45,959 nt of DNA, taken from positions 1-45,959 of the IMG/VR virus record IMGVR_UViG_3300034104_003538; one strand, 5' to 3'. The stretch comes from a virus. The position numbers and the translations under genes were made by a program. Shown here piece by piece: positions 29,231 through 38,161 of the stretch. Numbering within the stretch: the first letter of the stretch is position 1; every line of letters begins with the position of its first letter. The notes below the pieces were generated by a model. That model made no database searches, was not told the origin of the DNA, and saw only the letters and a list, made by a program, of their open reading frames with translations.

Positions 29231-31180
29231 TCAGATGTGTTGTTTGGCGACACTAAGAGCTTTTACCACAGCCTCGTCGGGCGCGTTCAAAATCTCTTCG
29301 GTTGTCTTATTGATTTTCTTTTTAGCGGCATGGGCAGCTTGCATAAGCATCTCTGCCGTCATCATGCCATTGGTGCGGCCACCGGTTGCGCGGCCAATAC
29401 GCCCGCCAGCAGCATTGCCACGGATCATTTGTGTAGGGATCCCCAGCCCTTCAATCCGTTGGATGCCTTTTGATGGCAAGCTTTGAATGTAATCCAATGC
29501 GGCCTGCACCGCTGCATCGTTGCGCGGCGTGTTTTGCGTCAGCTCTTCAACGCGCCCAGCTTGCTGCGGCAGCTGGCTGATTGCGCGCCCCGGAATGGAG
29601 TCAATCGACCGAGCGGGAAGGCCGCCAAGATAGCCCAGCGTATATTGAGAGCCACCCATAATTTTGGGGGAGTGAAGCGCCATGCTTGCAATCCCGACCG
29701 GAGCGCCGACAACGCTGCCAGTAGCTGCGATACCAGCGCCAACGCCGGACATCATCCCGCGCAGCCCTTTCGGCAACCCCGGCTTCAACTCAAGCGCTGC
29801 CACGATATATGGGATATCGGGGTCATATTTTGCCAAGTCGCTTAATAGATTTTGTTTTGTGACGCTATCTTGTTCTTTCAGCAACTTTCTAATTTTTGAA
29901 GCATCACTCCTACCGCCTATCAAGTCAGCATTAATTTGTTGCAATTTTTTTGTCTGCTGCGCGTAGTGATCCATCGCCTCCATGTATTTTACGCCAACTC
30001 CTTTATCAAGGGAGGCAATATCTTGCTTAATAGAGTTGTAGACATGGTTCAGAGCGTTTTCACCGACAGTTTTTTTACCTACTAGACCATTTTCTTCCAT
30101 TATGTCGCGAATAGCTACTTTAAGGTTCTGCATGTTCCTAACATTCGGAACAATATCCGGATTGTGCATAAACTCTAGAACTTTTAAATTAGCTTCCTCA
30201 AGAGCTTTTGCACCTGCTCTATTGATAGACGATCCGTGTGGTGCAACACGCTGTGATGCTTCCTGCAACGCCGTTTGCACACGATCATAGGTCATCGGCT
30301 TATCACCGATATCACCTAACATCTCTTCAATTTTTTTTGCTCTTTCTGCAGCAATCGCGGCGTGGCCAGCCTCGACCCTTCTGAGGCCGTCTTCAGCGCT
30401 GCTTATGCCCATAAGCGTATCGCGGAATGCCTTATTGCCCTCAAGGCCAGCTTCATAAGCTTTAGTCAAAGAATTCCACGACGATCCAGTTGCCCACCAT
30501 TGCGGGATCTGCCCTGCAAAAGAAACGCCTTTCGATGCCGCTTTAGTCGCCTGCGCAGCTGCGCCGATGGGGTCCATCACAGACCCTGCCGCCTTCACAG
30601 CAGAACCGAGCTTACCAGCCGCGCCGGGGGCCTTTGCCAACAGCGTGCCGCCGCCAGTGAACGGAATGCTGAGATCGCTCAGAACGCCGACAGGGTCTTC
30701 AGCCAATGCGCGCTTGAATCCAGCCTCACTGCCATAACGATCAGCATAGAACTTGCCGACTGCATTAAGAGCTGCTTCGTCCTTTGCCTTCTCTTCAGCG
30801 TTTTGCTCGAAGCCTAGTGCGCCCTTTGCTTTCGAATAAGCGCCAACACCCAGTTGACCAATCGCCTGCGCCGTCTCCTTTGGCTGCAAGAATGGTGTAA
30901 CAATCTGATGGATGTTTTCTTTGAGGCTCGGAACAAAATTCTGCGCCATCTGTCCCGGCACTTCAGACCATGAACGGTCTTGAGCTTCCGGGCGATCCGT
31001 TTTCATAAATTCCGGCTTTACCTCCGGAGCAGGCGCAGCTGCAGGCGGAGGCGCTTCGTTATATTTCGGAACATTATAAGCGCCGAATGGGTTATCCGGA
31101 TTGACTTGCCGCGCCGGTTGATCTTCGCGCTTAAATGCCGGAATGTTGTATCTAGCAAAAGGATCTTGCTCATTTGCCAT
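29231..31180 (-). CDS. Internal virion / ejection protein with GG motif
   Basis: The 649-aa protein starts MANEQDPFARYNIPAFKRED and repeats NPFGAYNVPKY, a Pro/Tyr-rich N-terminus. A long helical region with alanine- and glycine-rich hydrophobic stretches (AKAPGAAGKLGSAVKAAGSV) follows. Near the C-terminus are GGRIGRATGGRTNG and AAHAAKKKINKTTEEILNAP, a tail I recall from many podovirus-like ejection proteins. ATG at 31180 begins a single long frame. It probably enters the cell with the DNA, like P22 gp7/gp16/gp20, by gene position and composition. Confidence 0.75.
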   Translation of the reverse strand: MANEQDPFARYNIPAFKREDQPARQVNPDNPFGAYNVPKYNEAPPPAAAPAPEVKPEFMKTDRPEAQDRSWSEVPGQMAQNFVPSLKENIHQIVTPFLQPKETAQAIGQLGVGAYSKAKGALGFEQNAEEKAKDEAALNAVGKFYADRYGSEAGFKRALAEDPVGVLSDLSIPFTGGGTLLAKAPGAAGKLGSAVKAAGSVMDPIGAAAQATKAASKGVSFAGQIPQWWATGSSWNSLTKAYEAGLEGNKAFRDTLMGISSAEDGLRRVEAGHAAIAAERAKKIEEMLGDIGDKPMTYDRVQTALQEASQRVAPHGSSINRAGAKALEEANLKVLEFMHNPDIVPNVRNMQNLKVAIRDIMEENGLVGKKTVGENALNHVYNSIKQDIASLDKGVGVKYMEAMDHYAQQTKKLQQINADLIGGRSDASKIRKLLKEQDSVTKQNLLSDLAKYDPDIPYIVAALELKPGLPKGLRGMMSGVGAGIAATGSVVGAPVGIASMALHSPKIMGGSQYTLGYLGGLPARSIDSIPGRAISQLPQQAGRVEELTQNTPRNDAAVQAALDYIQSLPSKGIQRIEGLGIPTQMIRGNAAGGRIGRATGGRTNGMMTAEMLMQAAHAAKKKINKTTEEILNAPDEAVVKALSVAKQHI

Positions 31181-31185
31181 AGTGA

Positions 31186-34100
31186 TTACCTCGTGCCAGC
31201 CACAAAGTAGCGCGACATTCCGGGCATATCTTCGCCCATCATATTGGTAAACCCTTTATCAATCATCGGGGCTCTCATTTTGCCCATACGCATGTCATTG
31301 ATGATGTCGGGGTTCTTCTTGATAATGTGCTGAATTGCAGCACGCTCCCGCTTATATTTGTCGGGCGAGAACTGCTCGTTGAAATAATAATCCGCATCAG
31401 CATAAGAGCCGTTTGACCCACGGCCATACACCATACGGAAGTTGTCGCGGTCGATCTGACGCTGACGAGCAACCCACAGATCAGCCGCAAGATACGATGC
31501 CGCTTCCGGGTTCATACTTGTGTTCGGCGTTGCGCCAATAAGGCTCTGCATTGCAGAGAAGCTTCTTTCGCCGCCAAGAGAAGCCTGCAGCTCACCTTGA
31601 ATGGTGCTAAGCTTATTTTGAATTTGCTCGACAGTATCGCCACTAAAGATCTCTTTCTGCCCAGCTGCGCGCAGAAGCGTATTAGCAAAGCTGAAAACTT
31701 GAGCGCGAAGCGGGTATGCAATACCCATTGCTTCAACACCGCCCAGTTGCGCTGCCTTAGAGATGTTCTGTGCGATGTCACCGAGCGAACTAATCGAAGG
31801 CCGAGCTTCGCGCGCAGCATTACGAACTGCGGTTGAATACTCAAGCGAAGCCTTTTTCTGCTCTTCCGACTGCGGGCCGCCTTGATAAGTGATCGCTGCT
31901 TCGCGCTTAGCTGCTTGCATTGCCTGCGGCGACAGACTGATACCAGCAATATTTTGTGGCCCGCGTGTGCTGCCAAACCCGCCGGTGATGTCGGCTGCGC
32001 CAGCATTGACGCCGCCAGCTTCTTGGATACGTTTTTCTGCATCCGAAGGCACATAGCCGAGAAGTTCCGGCTTGAGGCCTTTTTCCAACATATCCATGTA
32101 AACGTCTGCCGTGACGAATTTGCCGCCCTTGAGCCACACAATTCGTGTGCCATCCGGCATAAATTTGAGGCTGTTTTGGATGTTCGCTTGCTGGATCGTC
32201 GCGATTTCTTCCTTGCCTCTTTGAATTTTGACCTCTTGTTCCTCGGGCACATTCATGGCTGCCAAGCCAGCGCCGAGGCCCTGCAAGGCCGCTGCGCCGA
32301 GGTAACGCGACGGCGAAGATGCCATCGTCAGAAGGCCAGTGCCGAGTGGCACAAGGAACTTGCTGCTTGTAAGGAAGTTGCCGATTCCGCCTTTTTGGTC
32401 GCCAGCCGGTGCCCCAGCTTGCGTAGACGCGACAGCACGCCCGCCGCCGACGCCACCGCCGCCACCGCCTTTATTGAGGAATGAATAGACCTCTTGCACA
32501 GAACGAGGCTGGCCATCTTTTGTAAAGAAGATGCTTTGATTCGCTTTGATCGCGGCAGGATCAGCATATGCAGTTGCTGGCGCGTTCGGATCTTCGCGCA
32601 TGGCATTCAAAAATGCGGGGCCGCCCGATTCACCGAGGAACCAATTCATGCGCACATTTTCGCGCGTTGGATCATAACCTTGTTGCCTCAATAGTTCTTG
32701 CTGTTGGCGAACATGGGCAGCAACCATTTGACGCTGAATGCTTGCCGGGAACTGTGCAGTAAATCCTCTTTGATTGGGATTATATGTGACACCCTGTTGT
32801 TCTAGCTGAGCTGCGATTTCGGGGTTGCGCTGCAACACAGTCCGAGCGGTTGCGTCCGTGAACTGACCGAGGCCAGCAGCAGATGATGTTTTCGCACGAG
32901 CACGAGGATCGCCAGCGCTTTCTTCACCGATAATATAATCCGATATGGCTTCGACAGAATGCGGGTCTTGATTGTTTGCCCCGCCCTGCTGATAGCCGTG
33001 GCGCGGAACAACGCCGCCTTCGTTGAAGAACATCGAAGCAGCTTTGAGGCCGGTGCCAATCGCGGGACCGACACCGGGGATGAAATTCGCCAGCGTTCCA
33101 GCGATACCGAGAGCCGTGCTTGCGCCGCTCTTGCCACCGCCACCGCCGCCGCCGGTGCCGCCCTTAGCGGTCATCAGCTCGGGCTTCTTATCCTCGCTCT
33201 CAAGCACTTCTTCCGGCACATAGCTCTGATCAGCTTTGTACACGTCTTCGCCGCCGAACTTATAGCCAGCGCGCGGGACGAGGCCGCCATGAGCGTACAA
33301 GCCCAAAGCCTTCGATGCTTTATCAAGATCTTCAGCGGATGGCGTTGCAGCTGCGGCATTTGCCACTGCGGTATTCGCGCTCTTGGCTGCCGCTTCGCCG
33401 CCACCGACAGCACTGCTGATGGATTTTCCGGCGCTCCTTATCTGATCGATAAGGCTGCCTTCGTGCTGTTTGGTTTGAGGGTTGTATTTACCAATGACCC
33501 CTTCGACCATCTGCTTCGCTTCTTGCGCGTTGCCCATCGCGCCACGGAGGCCGCCTTCACGCTGGCGAGGTGCTGCACCAGCCGTGACGAGCTTACCAAC
33601 ATGCAAGCCACCGGTCGGAACATTTGCTTTGCCGCCATGAGGTGTCTGCTGCGCAGAACCGCCGTACAGACCGCCCATGTTCGGCCCATACATCTGCTGC
33701 TGCTGGCGAATTATCGCTTGCAGATCGTTCGGATCCACATGATCGGCCCCGCCGTATGCATATGCGCCTCGACCGAGGCCGCCTTCATGCACAGCGCCGC
33801 CCATGCTCTCGCGAGCGTTGACCTTGTTATAATCAACGGTCTTGACCCCACCATACTCACCGACAGCGTCCGGATGCTTCTTCTCGACCTCATCGGCCAT
33901 ATAGCCGATGTGTGTCTGCTCCGTTTTATCCCCCTTATATCGGAATTTGTAGATCGGCAGACCGTCTTCGGTTTCGCCAATCTTCCGGACGTTTTCCTTG
34001 ACCTTGCGGTCGGAGAAGAACGAGGAGGGCTGTTGCGTGGTCGTGGTCGAACCGGAAAGCGCGCCGGTGCCCATCGCAATGTTCGCGAGGAACTGCGCCA

Positions 34101-35289
34101 CTTGGAACGGATAGCCCTGCTGCTGCAGGAACTGGTTATAGAGAGCTTGTTTGCCAGCCTGTTCGGTCTGCTGCTGAATCTGACCGGCACCGAGCATCGC
34201 CTGCGCGCCCTGCAAGCCAGCCGCCTGCGCACCCTGCCCAAGACCGGCGAGCGCCTGCGCTGTACCCGCGCCCATGCCGTAGCCCTGCTGAGCCAGCTGA
34301 GCCTGCTGCTGAGCCGCCGTGAGGCCCTGCCCGAATTGCTGCTGGCCGAGGCCTGCAAGACCCTGCGCCTGCTGGCCGTAGATGCCTGCCAGCGCCTGCC
34401 CTAGACCCGCTTGCTGCTGTGCTGCGCCGGTGCCCATGCCGAAGGCCTGCTGGCCCAGCCCAGCGAGGCTCTGCCCCGTCTGCTGGAGAGCTGCACGGTT
34501 GGCTTGCTGCGCGGCGAGATCGACGCCCTGCTGCTGCTGGAAGGCACCCAGCGCTTGCCCATAGCCGCCTTGCAGGAGGTTTGCCAGCGTTTGCTGATTG
34601 GCGAGGTTCTGCTGATACGCGAGATTGGCTTGTGCGATGCCCGCACGGTCGCCACCGAAAGCCCCCGCTCGAATAGCATTGCCGGTGAGAGCATTGCGCT
34701 GCTGAGCATTCTGCTGAGCCTGCGCAGCCATCGTCTGCTGCACCACGTTGCCGAGGAACGGCGACATATAGGGCTGCAATGCTGCGCCGCTGAACTGTTG
34801 CGGGCTTACTCCTTGAGAGCCTGCGAGCGTATACCCGAGGCCGCCGCCAAGGAGAGCTTGCCCCGCGCCGAGGCCCTGCTGGATCCCCTGCTGCGCCTGC
34901 GCGAACGATGGCAGGAATGCGCCGGGAAGGTTTTGATAGCCGGTATAGGCTTCGCCACCGAGCTGTTGGCCGGTCTGAATGCCTTGCTGCATGAAGGGGT
35001 ACGCCGCACCGAGGCCAGCTTGACCCTGCTGCTGAGCGGTCAGAAGCTGATCCGTGGCTGCCCCAAAATACGGCTGAGCGGTCTGCCCATATTGCTGGGT
35101 CTGCTGGATGCCTTGCTGCTGGGCTTGTGTAAGAGGAGCAACGAAAGCTTCAGCTGTCGTTCCGTACTGTTGGAAGGGGCGGCTTGCCACATCTTCCGCG
35201 CGAGCATTGACGGCGTTGTACCGCGCAAGAACCTCGGGCGGGATCGATACCTGTTGGGTGGTTGTTTGTGACTTACCGCCGCCGCCCAT
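31186..35289 (-). CDS. 1367-aa virion protein: S74-like domain plus lytic transglycosylase
   Basis: The N-terminal part up to about residue 400 is Gln/Ala/Gly-rich and starts MGGGGKSQTTTQQVSIPPEV, like several phage internal virion proteins. Residues about 425-490 form an S74-like domain (SDRKVKENVRKIGETEDGL, YKFRYKGDKTEQTHIGYMAD). GG motifs and linkers follow (YAHGGLVPRAGYKFGGED, FFNEGGVVPRHGYQQGG). At about residue 780-920 is a lytic transglycosylase-like domain, IIGEESAGDPRARAKTSSAA then GLGQFTDATARTV, with the catalytic Glu in GEES. The rest is a large C-terminal region. It probably cuts peptidoglycan at infection. An S74-type domain inside such a protein, far from the C-terminus, is unusual. 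Confidence 0.85.
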   Translation of the reverse strand: MGGGGKSQTTTQQVSIPPEVLARYNAVNARAEDVASRPFQQYGTTAEAFVAPLTQAQQQGIQQTQQYGQTAQPYFGAATDQLLTAQQQGQAGLGAAYPFMQQGIQTGQQLGGEAYTGYQNLPGAFLPSFAQAQQGIQQGLGAGQALLGGGLGYTLAGSQGVSPQQFSGAALQPYMSPFLGNVVQQTMAAQAQQNAQQRNALTGNAIRAGAFGGDRAGIAQANLAYQQNLANQQTLANLLQGGYGQALGAFQQQQGVDLAAQQANRAALQQTGQSLAGLGQQAFGMGTGAAQQQAGLGQALAGIYGQQAQGLAGLGQQQFGQGLTAAQQQAQLAQQGYGMGAGTAQALAGLGQGAQAAGLQGAQAMLGAGQIQQQTEQAGKQALYNQFLQQQGYPFQVAQFLANIAMGTGALSGSTTTTQQPSSFFSDRKVKENVRKIGETEDGLPIYKFRYKGDKTEQTHIGYMADEVEKKHPDAVGEYGGVKTVDYNKVNARESMGGAVHEGGLGRGAYAYGGADHVDPNDLQAIIRQQQQMYGPNMGGLYGGSAQQTPHGGKANVPTGGLHVGKLVTAGAAPRQREGGLRGAMGNAQEAKQMVEGVIGKYNPQTKQHEGSLIDQIRSAGKSISSAVGGGEAAAKSANTAVANAAAATPSAEDLDKASKALGLYAHGGLVPRAGYKFGGEDVYKADQSYVPEEVLESEDKKPELMTAKGGTGGGGGGGKSGASTALGIAGTLANFIPGVGPAIGTGLKAASMFFNEGGVVPRHGYQQGGANNQDPHSVEAISDYIIGEESAGDPRARAKTSSAAGLGQFTDATARTVLQRNPEIAAQLEQQGVTYNPNQRGFTAQFPASIQRQMVAAHVRQQQELLRQQGYDPTRENVRMNWFLGESGGPAFLNAMREDPNAPATAYADPAAIKANQSIFFTKDGQPRSVQEVYSFLNKGGGGGGVGGGRAVASTQAGAPAGDQKGGIGNFLTSSKFLVPLGTGLLTMASSPSRYLGAAALQGLGAGLAAMNVPEEQEVKIQRGKEEIATIQQANIQNSLKFMPDGTRIVWLKGGKFVTADVYMDMLEKGLKPELLGYVPSDAEKRIQEAGGVNAGAADITGGFGSTRGPQNIAGISLSPQAMQAAKREAAITYQGGPQSEEQKKASLEYSTAVRNAAREARPSISSLGDIAQNISKAAQLGGVEAMGIAYPLRAQVFSFANTLLRAAGQKEIFSGDTVEQIQNKLSTIQGELQASLGGERSFSAMQSLIGATPNTSMNPEAASYLAADLWVARQRQIDRDNFRMVYGRGSNGSYADADYYFNEQFSPDKYKRERAAIQHIIKKNPDIINDMRMGKMRAPMIDKGFTNMMGEDMPGMSRYFVAGTR

Positions 35290-35292
35290 GCC

Positions 35293-35778
35293 TTAATGTC
35301 CTTTTGCCAGTCCAGTCGTTGCGCCATACAAGAAGTACGCACCCGATGGCTTGCCAAACTGGCGCTCGTACAAGCGCACCTTAGCTTCCGTCCGGTGACT
35401 GGATAATACCCCAATTATCAACGGGATACCAAGTCGATCTGCCGTCATTTTTGCAAAGTCGCATAAAATGGGAGCCCGACGATTTTTCCCAATTCTATAA
35501 TCCGGATGAATGAAGATCGCTTTTTCTTCAAGGATCCGCTCATCCGAGTACCACATAGTCCCAATCCGAAGCAGAATTGCTGCTTCAAGAACGCCTTGAT
35601 CATTCCGGATAATACCGCAAAGGCCATCTTTAAGATGCAGCGCTGACCATACTTCTTGCAGCAACTTAGTTGGATTTGGGTTGGTAAGTCCGTTTTCTTC
35701 ACACGCTGCCAATGCTACTTCCATGATTTCATGGACATCAAAAGGCGTTGCTATCGTTACTTTTGGCTCTTCGGACAT
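35293..35778 (-). CDS. GNAT-like acetyltransferase
   Basis: The 161-aa protein has the GNAT fold pattern: an N-terminal helix (VHEIMEVALAACEENG), GLCGIIRNDQGVLEAAILLR, the P-loop-like EEKAIFIHPDYRIGKNRRAP and a later VRLYERQFGKPSGAYFLYGA that resembles the final YEKxGF part. It would use acetyl-CoA; the substrate is unknown, and phage GNATs have been linked to host-protein or virion modification. It sits between an internal virion protein and the 222-aa protein, so late expression is likely. ATG at 35778. Confidence 0.8.
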   Translation of the reverse strand: MSEEPKVTIATPFDVHEIMEVALAACEENGLTNPNPTKLLQEVWSALHLKDGLCGIIRNDQGVLEAAILLRIGTMWYSDERILEEKAIFIHPDYRIGKNRRAPILCDFAKMTADRLGIPLIIGVLSSHRTEAKVRLYERQFGKPSGAYFLYGATTGLAKGH

Positions 35779-35790
35779 GGCTCCCCTCCA

Positions 35791-36453
35791 TTAGTCCTTC
35801 TTCGGTCCCGGCAGCTTTTTCAACGTGTCGATCAGATGCTTGCGGTACATTTTCACAAAGCGGTCCAATTCACGGTGGCCAGCGTCGAGATCTCCGCCGC
35901 CGAGACGGCGAACGTCTTCGGGATGAATAACATATTCACCACCGGCTGCCACGATGGGAGCTGCATCCGCTTCACCACCAGCAGCTTTTGCGGGCATATC
36001 CATGCCGTATGGCGCATCGAGCTTTTGCTCATAGGCCATGTTCGGGTTCTCAGCGTATGGCGTAGGCGCAGCGCCGTATGCCGGTGCTTTTTCGCCAGCG
36101 CCGTACATTGGCTGCGAGAAAATGCTTTTAGCAACTTTGAAGCCCGCGTCCGTGTTCCCCTCGCCCATCCCGGAAATGATATCTGCCGGGATCACATAAG
36201 CGCCCGATGGCACATGGATCGGAAGATGATCGGTGCGGCCAGCAACGGCAGAACGGATTGGGCCGTGATGCACCTTGCCCATCGCAGGACCCTCGGTCGT
36301 GGTCGTGGTGGTCATGCCACCTTCCGCGCGCGTTGCACGACGCGCCGTATCGAGCGCAATCGCAATCGCTTGCTTCTGCGGCCTCCCGCTGCGCACCAGC
36401 TCACTGATATTGGCACTGATCGTGTCTTGCGAAGAACCTTTTTTCAGCGGCAT
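35791..36453 (-). CDS. Conserved structural-region protein with GG motif
   Basis: The 220-aa protein begins MPLKKGSSQDTISANISELV, a conserved short start of small phage proteins, followed by ALDTARRATRAEGG. It has PIRSAVAGRTDHLPIHVPSG then AYVIPADIISGMGEGNTDAG, and a C-terminal GGEYVIHPEDVRRLGGGDLD and HRELDRFVKMYRKHL. I recall these motifs in the virion gene cluster of diverse marine phages; the function is unknown. AKAAGGEADAAP matches the GG motif set. ATG at 36453 is preferred to GTG 36459, which gives a GTGA overlap and is an alternative. Confidence 0.75.
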   Translation of the reverse strand: MPLKKGSSQDTISANISELVRSGRPQKQAIAIALDTARRATRAEGGMTTTTTTEGPAMGKVHHGPIRSAVAGRTDHLPIHVPSGAYVIPADIISGMGEGNTDAGFKVAKSIFSQPMYGAGEKAPAYGAAPTPYAENPNMAYEQKLDAPYGMDMPAKAAGGEADAAPIVAAGGEYVIHPEDVRRLGGGDLDAGHRELDRFVKMYRKHLIDTLKKLPGPKKD

Positions 36454-36455
36454 GG

Positions 36456-37748
36456 TCACAAGCTCAAGTTGTAGAAAGCGATGGATCCGATACCAGCACC
36501 ATTGCTGGACGGAATGTTAAGGCCACGAGCAGCCAACGTGATCACATCGCTTGTCGAAAACCCATTCCCCGACAGCGATGCAGAAACACCCAACTGCAAA
36601 TCGAAGTTATAGCCGAACGGAGCGATAATCGGCACCGACCCTTGATTGGTCGAAACGACATAATCGGTCTGATGGATATTGTCCGCCGTCGCTACCATAG
36701 AGGTCGCGGCTGTATCTACATCGACCATGCCATTACTGATTGGACCAGCAGCCCATGTCGCGCCTGTCAGAGTGGGGTTTCTCACAAGAACGATTTCATA
36801 AGTACCCGAATAGGTCGCCGCGAAGTTCACGATAGACGGAATAATCACAGCGCCGAAATAGCTCGAATTGATGCGGATCGACACAATCGGCGTGAATGTG
36901 AGGCCCGTATTGTTCGCGATTGAGACCCCGTTGCCCGTCGCTCGCGCGATGTAGGGAGCCGATACTTGTTCGTACCCACCCTCCGAAATCACCGTGGCGC
37001 AGATCATCTGCAACGTGGCTGCCGAAGCTGTCGCACCAGTGGTCGCGATCTCATAGCGAAGCGGCAACGTCGCCGTCTGCATATAGACCTTCGTGGAGAA
37101 CGATTGGTTCGCGTTTTGGAACGTGTGGCAAACAACATATTGGCCGTTGATGATGAAGCCGCAACGCACATTGCCGACACCGAGCCATTCGATGTCAAAC
37201 CATAGGATTTGCGTTTTCGTCAGATCAAGCGTCAGACCCGATGGACCGGTGCCATTGAGCTTATCGCCGTTCCAGTTCGCTTGCGTCACATATCGAGAAT
37301 CATCGACCGAGCCGCTCGTGTAAGAACGGATCACAAACGTGACGCCGTTCGGACCCTGTTCGAGATAGACACCGTTCTGAGCGCTGAAATATCCAACCCG
37401 CTGCCGCAAATTGGTCTGCGCAGCAGCCATCGTAAATGTCTGCAACGTCAGCAGGCTCTTCCCCGGTTGATACGGAAACACGCGATAGGTTTGTGAGACA
37501 GCTGTCGAGCCGGAAGACGTAGTGACGTTGAGGCTAACCGAAGACTGATTGGTGTTATAGCTCGTCGTGCCACCAGTCGCAGTCACATAGCTATAGTGCT
37601 GATCTGCAAAAAACCGGCTTTGACTGTCGAAGAGCGTGACGGGATTAGATACGCGCAAACGCCCGAACGCATCGGTGTTCGTGCCATCAAAGGTTACATA
37701 GGTCGGATTAACTTGCGAACCATACGGAGGATATACGGTGATCGTCAC
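36456..37748 (-). CDS. Virion structural protein (DAFGRLRVSNP family)
   Basis: The 430-aa protein starts (GTG) TITVYPPYGSQVNPTYVTFD, then DAFGRLRVSNPVTLFDSQSR, a signature of structural proteins seen in several marine phages. The body is beta-rich with Ser/Thr/Gly/Asn composition and no signal peptide. It could be a tail or fibre-base component. GTG at 37748 overlaps the upstream stop as GTGA. It is not a typical coat protein (no HK97-type pattern seen). Confidence 0.75.
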   Translation of the reverse strand: MTITVYPPYGSQVNPTYVTFDGTNTDAFGRLRVSNPVTLFDSQSRFFADQHYSYVTATGGTTSYNTNQSSVSLNVTTSSGSTAVSQTYRVFPYQPGKSLLTLQTFTMAAAQTNLRQRVGYFSAQNGVYLEQGPNGVTFVIRSYTSGSVDDSRYVTQANWNGDKLNGTGPSGLTLDLTKTQILWFDIEWLGVGNVRCGFIINGQYVVCHTFQNANQSFSTKVYMQTATLPLRYEIATTGATASAATLQMICATVISEGGYEQVSAPYIARATGNGVSIANNTGLTFTPIVSIRINSSYFGAVIIPSIVNFAATYSGTYEIVLVRNPTLTGATWAAGPISNGMVDVDTAATSMVATADNIHQTDYVVSTNQGSVPIIAPFGYNFDLQLGVSASLSGNGFSTSDVITLAARGLNIPSSNGAGIGSIAFYNLSL

Positions 37749-38161
37749 TGACCCGGACCTCCGCCGACCTTAATCGTCACTGTCGATGCAGAAGCGTATG
37801 CCGCCACGAAGCCACCGGCATCAAGCACTTGCTGGCCCGTCCACTGCACCGTGGTGTTGCCATTGATCGGCGCAGCGTAGAACACTGCATTGCTCGCACC
37901 GGCTGTATCGCCAGCGGCGCACAACGAAATGTAGAACGTCGCAGGAGACGATGCCGTGTTGCAGATCTCGATATCGACAATCGCCATTTGCGATCCAGTC
38001 GGCACCGTGTAGAGCGTTGAATACCCGCCCGTTCCGGCTGCGCCCGACGCAAGCGGTTTGCCCTTCATATAGGTGTAGATACCAGCCAACGATCGATTGA
38101 TGCCGTTGATGGCGACAACGCCGTTCTTCTGAGTAGTTAGAATATCGTCTAAACTAGCCAT
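37745..38161 (-). CDS. Small beta-rich structural protein
   Basis: The 138-aa protein begins MASLDDILTTQKNGVVAING and has a conserved-looking N-terminal helix (GINRSLAGIYTYMKGKP), then a beta sandwich pattern (YTVPTGSQMAIVDIEICNTA, FYISLCAAGDTAGASNAVFY). It resembles small phage virion proteins that decorate the tail. ATG at 38161 overlaps the preceding stop as TAATG. Confidence 0.7.
   Translation of the reverse strand: MASLDDILTTQKNGVVAINGINRSLAGIYTYMKGKPLASGAAGTGGYSTLYTVPTGSQMAIVDIEICNTASSPATFYISLCAAGDTAGASNAVFYAAPINGNTTVQWTGQQVLDAGGFVAAYASASTVTIKVGGGPGQ

Noticed and set aside
32959-34404. Plus-strand 481-codon frame opposite the 1367-aa gene
   Set aside because: Shadow of a Gln/Ala-rich gene; no start signal and no domain.
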